Positions 6,404 through 8,225 of a stretch of DNA of 8,225 nucleotides are shown here, piece after piece. A program made the position numbers and the translations under genes. The DNA comes from VRUB01 sp046758085 (GTDB lineage Bacteria > Pseudomonadota > Gammaproteobacteria > Acidiferrobacterales > SPGG2), in the NCBI GenBank assembly GCA_046758085.1, contig JBHHZP010000156.1, forward strand, positions 1 to 8,225, in the 5' to 3' direction. The first letter of the stretch is position 1. Each line of letters opens with the position of its first letter. The notes beneath the pieces were generated by a model that had not been told where the DNA came from, ran no database searches, and saw nothing but the letters and a program-made list of their open reading frames with translations.

Positions 6404-7750
6404 ATGGCAGACAAGGTATTCCTCGTTCATGGTTGGTCCGTCGACGAGACCACGACCTACCAGGCCCTTCATCTAAAGCTGGCCGAGCACGGGTTCGATC
6501 TGCACGAGATCTTTCTCGGCCGCTACGTGTCGCTCGACAACGAGGTCGAGGTAAAGGACATCGCCCGTGCGATGCATCGCGAGCTCATGCGACATCTCGG
6601 CCGTGCCCCATGGACACAAGCGTTTCACATGGTTACACACAGCACGGGTGCCCTGGTGGTCAAGCAGTGGATTGCGTATCACTATATCGGTAAGTTTGCC
6701 GACCGCAAGCCGCTCAAAAACCTGGTTTTCCTGGCCGGCCCGCACTTTGGCTCACGTCTGGCCCATCACGGGCGATCGATGCTGGCACACGCGGCCTTTT
6801 TCGGGCCTACCGGCAAGAAGGTGCTCACTTCGTTAGAGTTGGGCAGCGAATTTTCATGGGAAAACAATGAGTTATGGTTGGATCCGGCGGTTTGGCAACG
6901 CAAGGGAATACGGCCCTATGGCCTGATCGGCGACCGGGTGGAAAAGGACTTTTTCAAGTCCAAGATCTTTCCAGCCGGCTACGAAAAAGGCTCGGATATG
7001 GTCGTGCGGGTGCCGGCGGGGAATCTGAACTTTTGTCGTTATGAGTTAAACGGGTTGACTAAACGAGCGCGCAAAGTCAGCGAGATCAACGACGTGCCGT
7101 TCGCCGCACTCGCCGACTACGTCCACTCCGGAGCCAAGCACGGGATCATGAACAGCATTACCACCAAGGCCGACCCACGCCAGCCCCGTTACCTGAGCCT
7201 GAAGCTCATCCTCCAGTGCCTGCGGGTAAACACACGGGCGGACTATGATCGTGCGCGCGCGGGTTTGGACGCGGTCATGCGCAGAACAAGACGCGACCGC
7301 GGGGCGTTTGCCCAGCTCGACTTTCGCTTTCGTGATGAGACCGGCTCACCGATTGATGACTACAGCTTCGCCCTGGGAGCGATCGTCAAGGGGCGGCCAA
7401 AGCCCTCCAAGACGGTTGCTAACACCCATAAGAACAAGATCACGCCTAACCATTTCACGGTTTTTCTCGATCTCAAGGAGTTCGAGCCGCAGCTTACCTA
7501 CTTTATGGACTTCAATGCCGAAAGCGGCACCGAGCTTTATCGCTATCGACCGGATCCGCTCCCGCTGAAATTAAAAGGTCATCAGTTGACGGACGTCATC
7601 TGTGCGGACCGCACCACTCAGATCGACGTAATTCTGGGCAGGGAGCCACATCAGAACCTGTTCGTGTTTCACCGCGGTGACGATCCGGATCTGCACATCA
7701 AGTGGAACCGTCGCGGGGAGATCGCCAAGCGCAATCTCCCGGTGAAGTAG
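6404..7750 (+). CDS. Alpha/beta-hydrolase (lipase/esterase-like) with extra C-terminal domain
   Basis: This 448-residue protein is probably a carboxylic-ester hydrolase. The fold opens with VFLVHGWS (residues 5-12, an oxyanion-type HG motif). The nucleophile elbow is THSTG, with Ser80 as nucleophile in a T-x-S-x-G variant of GxSxG, followed by LKNLVFLAGPHFGSRLA (104-120), typical of lipases. GSDMVVRVPAG suggests Asp198 as the acid, and SGAKHGIMN gives His246, completing a Ser-Asp-His triad. Residues about 285-448 form a second, probably beta-rich domain (AQLDFRFRDETGSPIDDYSF, HFTVFLDLKEFEPQLTYFMD, TTQIDVILGREPHQNLFVFH) that I do not recognise; it may bind substrate or membrane. No signal peptide or membrane segment is visible, so it is predicted cytoplasmic unless exported without a signal. 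The start is secure: AGGAGG lies six bases upstream. The substrate is unknown. It appears to be transcribed alone, with a candidate promoter in the gap before it and a terminator after it. Confidence 0.85.
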   Translation: MADKVFLVHGWSVDETTTYQALHLKLAEHGFDLHEIFLGRYVSLDNEVEVKDIARAMHRELMRHLGRAPWTQAFHMVTHSTGALVVKQWIAYHYIGKFADRKPLKNLVFLAGPHFGSRLAHHGRSMLAHAAFFGPTGKKVLTSLELGSEFSWENNELWLDPAVWQRKGIRPYGLIGDRVEKDFFKSKIFPAGYEKGSDMVVRVPAGNLNFCRYELNGLTKRARKVSEINDVPFAALADYVHSGAKHGIMNSITTKADPRQPRYLSLKLILQCLRVNTRADYDRARAGLDAVMRRTRRDRGAFAQLDFRFRDETGSPIDDYSFALGAIVKGRPKPSKTVANTHKNKITPNHFTVFLDLKEFEPQLTYFMDFNAESGTELYRYRPDPLPLKLKGHQLTDVICADRTTQIDVILGREPHQNLFVFHRGDDPDLHIKWNRRGEIAKRNLPVK

Positions 7751-7771
7751 TTGCGATCGCGGGGGGTAGGC

Positions 7772-7935
7772 TTTTTTGAACCCCTTTGCTCAAGCCGAAC
7801 CCCGTGTGCAGACGAAGATCGCGGGTCTGGGGTTTTGTTTTGCTTTGAAGCCCCTTACTCAAGCCGAGCGAGGAGGGAAGGCGAAGGGCGCGAGCGGGGT
7901 GCCGTTGATGTTTTTGGCCCCCTTGGTCAAGCCGA
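7772..7935. repeat. Three degenerate copies of a 68-69-base repeat
   Basis: A shared core reads CCCCTTTGCTCAAGCCGA (7781-7798), CCCCTTACTCAAGCCGA (7851-7867) and CCCCTTGGTCAAGCCGA (7919-7935), each preceded by a T-rich run. The core ends fall 69 and then 68 bases apart. A second, weaker shared element around CGAAG and a G-run follows each core. On the minus strand the cores translate to GLSKG or GLTKG, but in changing frames, so I treat the region as non-coding tandem or REP-like repeat rather than a gene. Confidence 0.6.
7798..7841 (+). terminator. Likely Rho-independent terminator of the hydrolase gene
   Basis: AACCCC (7798-7803) pairs with GGGGTT (7829-7834), and AGAC (7810-7813) pairs with GTCT (7825-7828) further in, leaving a six-base bulge on the left. 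The stem runs into TTTTGTTTT (7833-7841). It begins 48 bases after the hydrolase stop and is built from the repeat units of this region. Confidence 0.45.
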
Positions 7936-7990
7936 GGACCCAGCGCCGCCGAAGGACCGACCCGCAGGAGTCGGGCAGGGACCCCGACGT

Positions 7991-8080
7991 TCGCCCCAGG
8001 CACAGGGGCGAGGCGGAGCATTGGCGAAGGTCCGGTGAACCTTCGCCCTGCCGAGCGGGTTCGCCACGGACGGCGAACCC
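7991..8080. repeat. Three consecutive hairpins with GGCGAA/TTCGCC stems
   Basis: TCGCCCC (7991-7997) pairs with GGGGCGA (8005-8011) around seven bases. GGCGAAGGT (8023-8031) pairs with ACCTTCGCC (8039-8047) around seven bases. GGGTTCGCC (8057-8065) pairs with GGCGAACCC (8072-8080) around six bases. All three stems are perfect. A further arm, GGCGAACCCGCT (8129-8140), matches 8054-8065 in inverse over 12 bases and could compete with the third hairpin. The arrangement resembles REP/BIME extragenic elements. Confidence 0.6.
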
Positions 8081-8164
8081 CGGGCTTTCGAGCGAAGCAC
8101 GGACAGCGGCAGCGACGAAAAGGTCTTGGGCGAACCCGCTGAGGCCAGTGCAGGTCCGAGGGCA

Positions 8165-8181
8165 GCCGCAGGGTGTGCGGC
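8165..8181. repeat. Small GC-rich hairpin near the right edge
   Basis: GCCGCA (8165-8170) and TGCGGC (8176-8181) pair perfectly around five bases, followed by another CCGCAGGCCGC stretch. It continues the structured, non-coding region, which runs to the window edge without a gene I can support. Confidence 0.35.
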
Positions 8182-8225
8182 CGCAGGCCGCTCCTGTGCG
8201 TCCCTGCACCCGCGGCATAGGTGCA

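Noticed and set aside
5775..6476. 233-residue plus-strand open frame crossing the TPR gene, the gap and the hydrolase start
   Set aside because: The first part is an out-of-frame reading of the TPR gene, rich in Arg, Pro and Cys, and the end overlaps the hydrolase. The middle looks more protein-like but has no start signal of its own.
7753..7788. GCGATCGC palindrome and a GGGGT/ACCCC hairpin as the main hydrolase terminator
   Set aside because: The stem is only five base pairs around a 12-base loop and is followed by just three T; the structure at 7798-7841 is a better candidate.
7772..7935. CRISPR array
   Set aside because: Only three diverged copies of an imperfect core, intervening sequences that also resemble each other, and no cas gene.
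7859..8218. 119-residue minus-strand open frame, and overlapping frames at 7698-8021 and 7751-8038
   Set aside because: All lie in the repeat and hairpin cluster; their sequence is dictated by the inverted and direct repeats, and the repeat core is read in different frames in different copies.

Overview
The window looks like a chromosomal stretch of a fairly GC-rich proteobacterium, most likely a gammaproteobacterium. That rests on the gene families present (BenE-type transporter, MddA-type methyltransferase, DUF1127-like protein, SARP/TolB-N/TPR regulator) and on a REP-like repeat cluster at the right end. It is inference: no rRNA, tRNA or other marker gene is present. I see no transposase, integrase, CRISPR array or phage gene.

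Left part (1-3042). A small hypothetical gene (23-280, + strand) converges on a minus-strand block. Read in transcription order, that block is a membrane methyltransferase of the methanethiol S-methyltransferase (MddA) type (3042-2236), a DUF1127-like gene split by one frameshift (2170-1722), and a BenE-family transporter (1677-436). The gaps are 65 and 44 bases and all three genes have recognisable ribosome binding sites, so co-transcription is plausible. A possible extra promoter lies just before the DUF1127-like gene.

Middle (3043-6082). A 258-base divergent intergenic region separates the methyltransferase from a 689-residue regulator (3301-5370). The regulator has a SARP-type winged helix and BTAD domain, a TolB-N-like domain and TPR repeats. 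The intergenic region holds two imperfect copies of an 18-base element, each made of two CGTMAM half-sites exactly 11 bases apart. This is the spacing known for SARP operators, so the regulator may control itself and the methyltransferase block. A small TPR protein (5612-6082) follows on the same strand.

Right part (6083-8225). A 321-base AT-richer gap with a candidate promoter precedes an alpha/beta-hydrolase (6404-7750) with a visible Ser-Asp-His triad and an unrecognised C-terminal domain. After it come about 475 non-coding bases: a likely terminator, three degenerate copies of a 68-69-base repeat, and three consecutive hairpins sharing GGCGAA/TTCGCC stems.

The most notable observations are the phased operator-like repeats beside the SARP-type regulator, the single-base break in the DUF1127-like gene, and the structured repeat cluster at the right end. 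I found no clear evidence of a wholly new multi-gene system.
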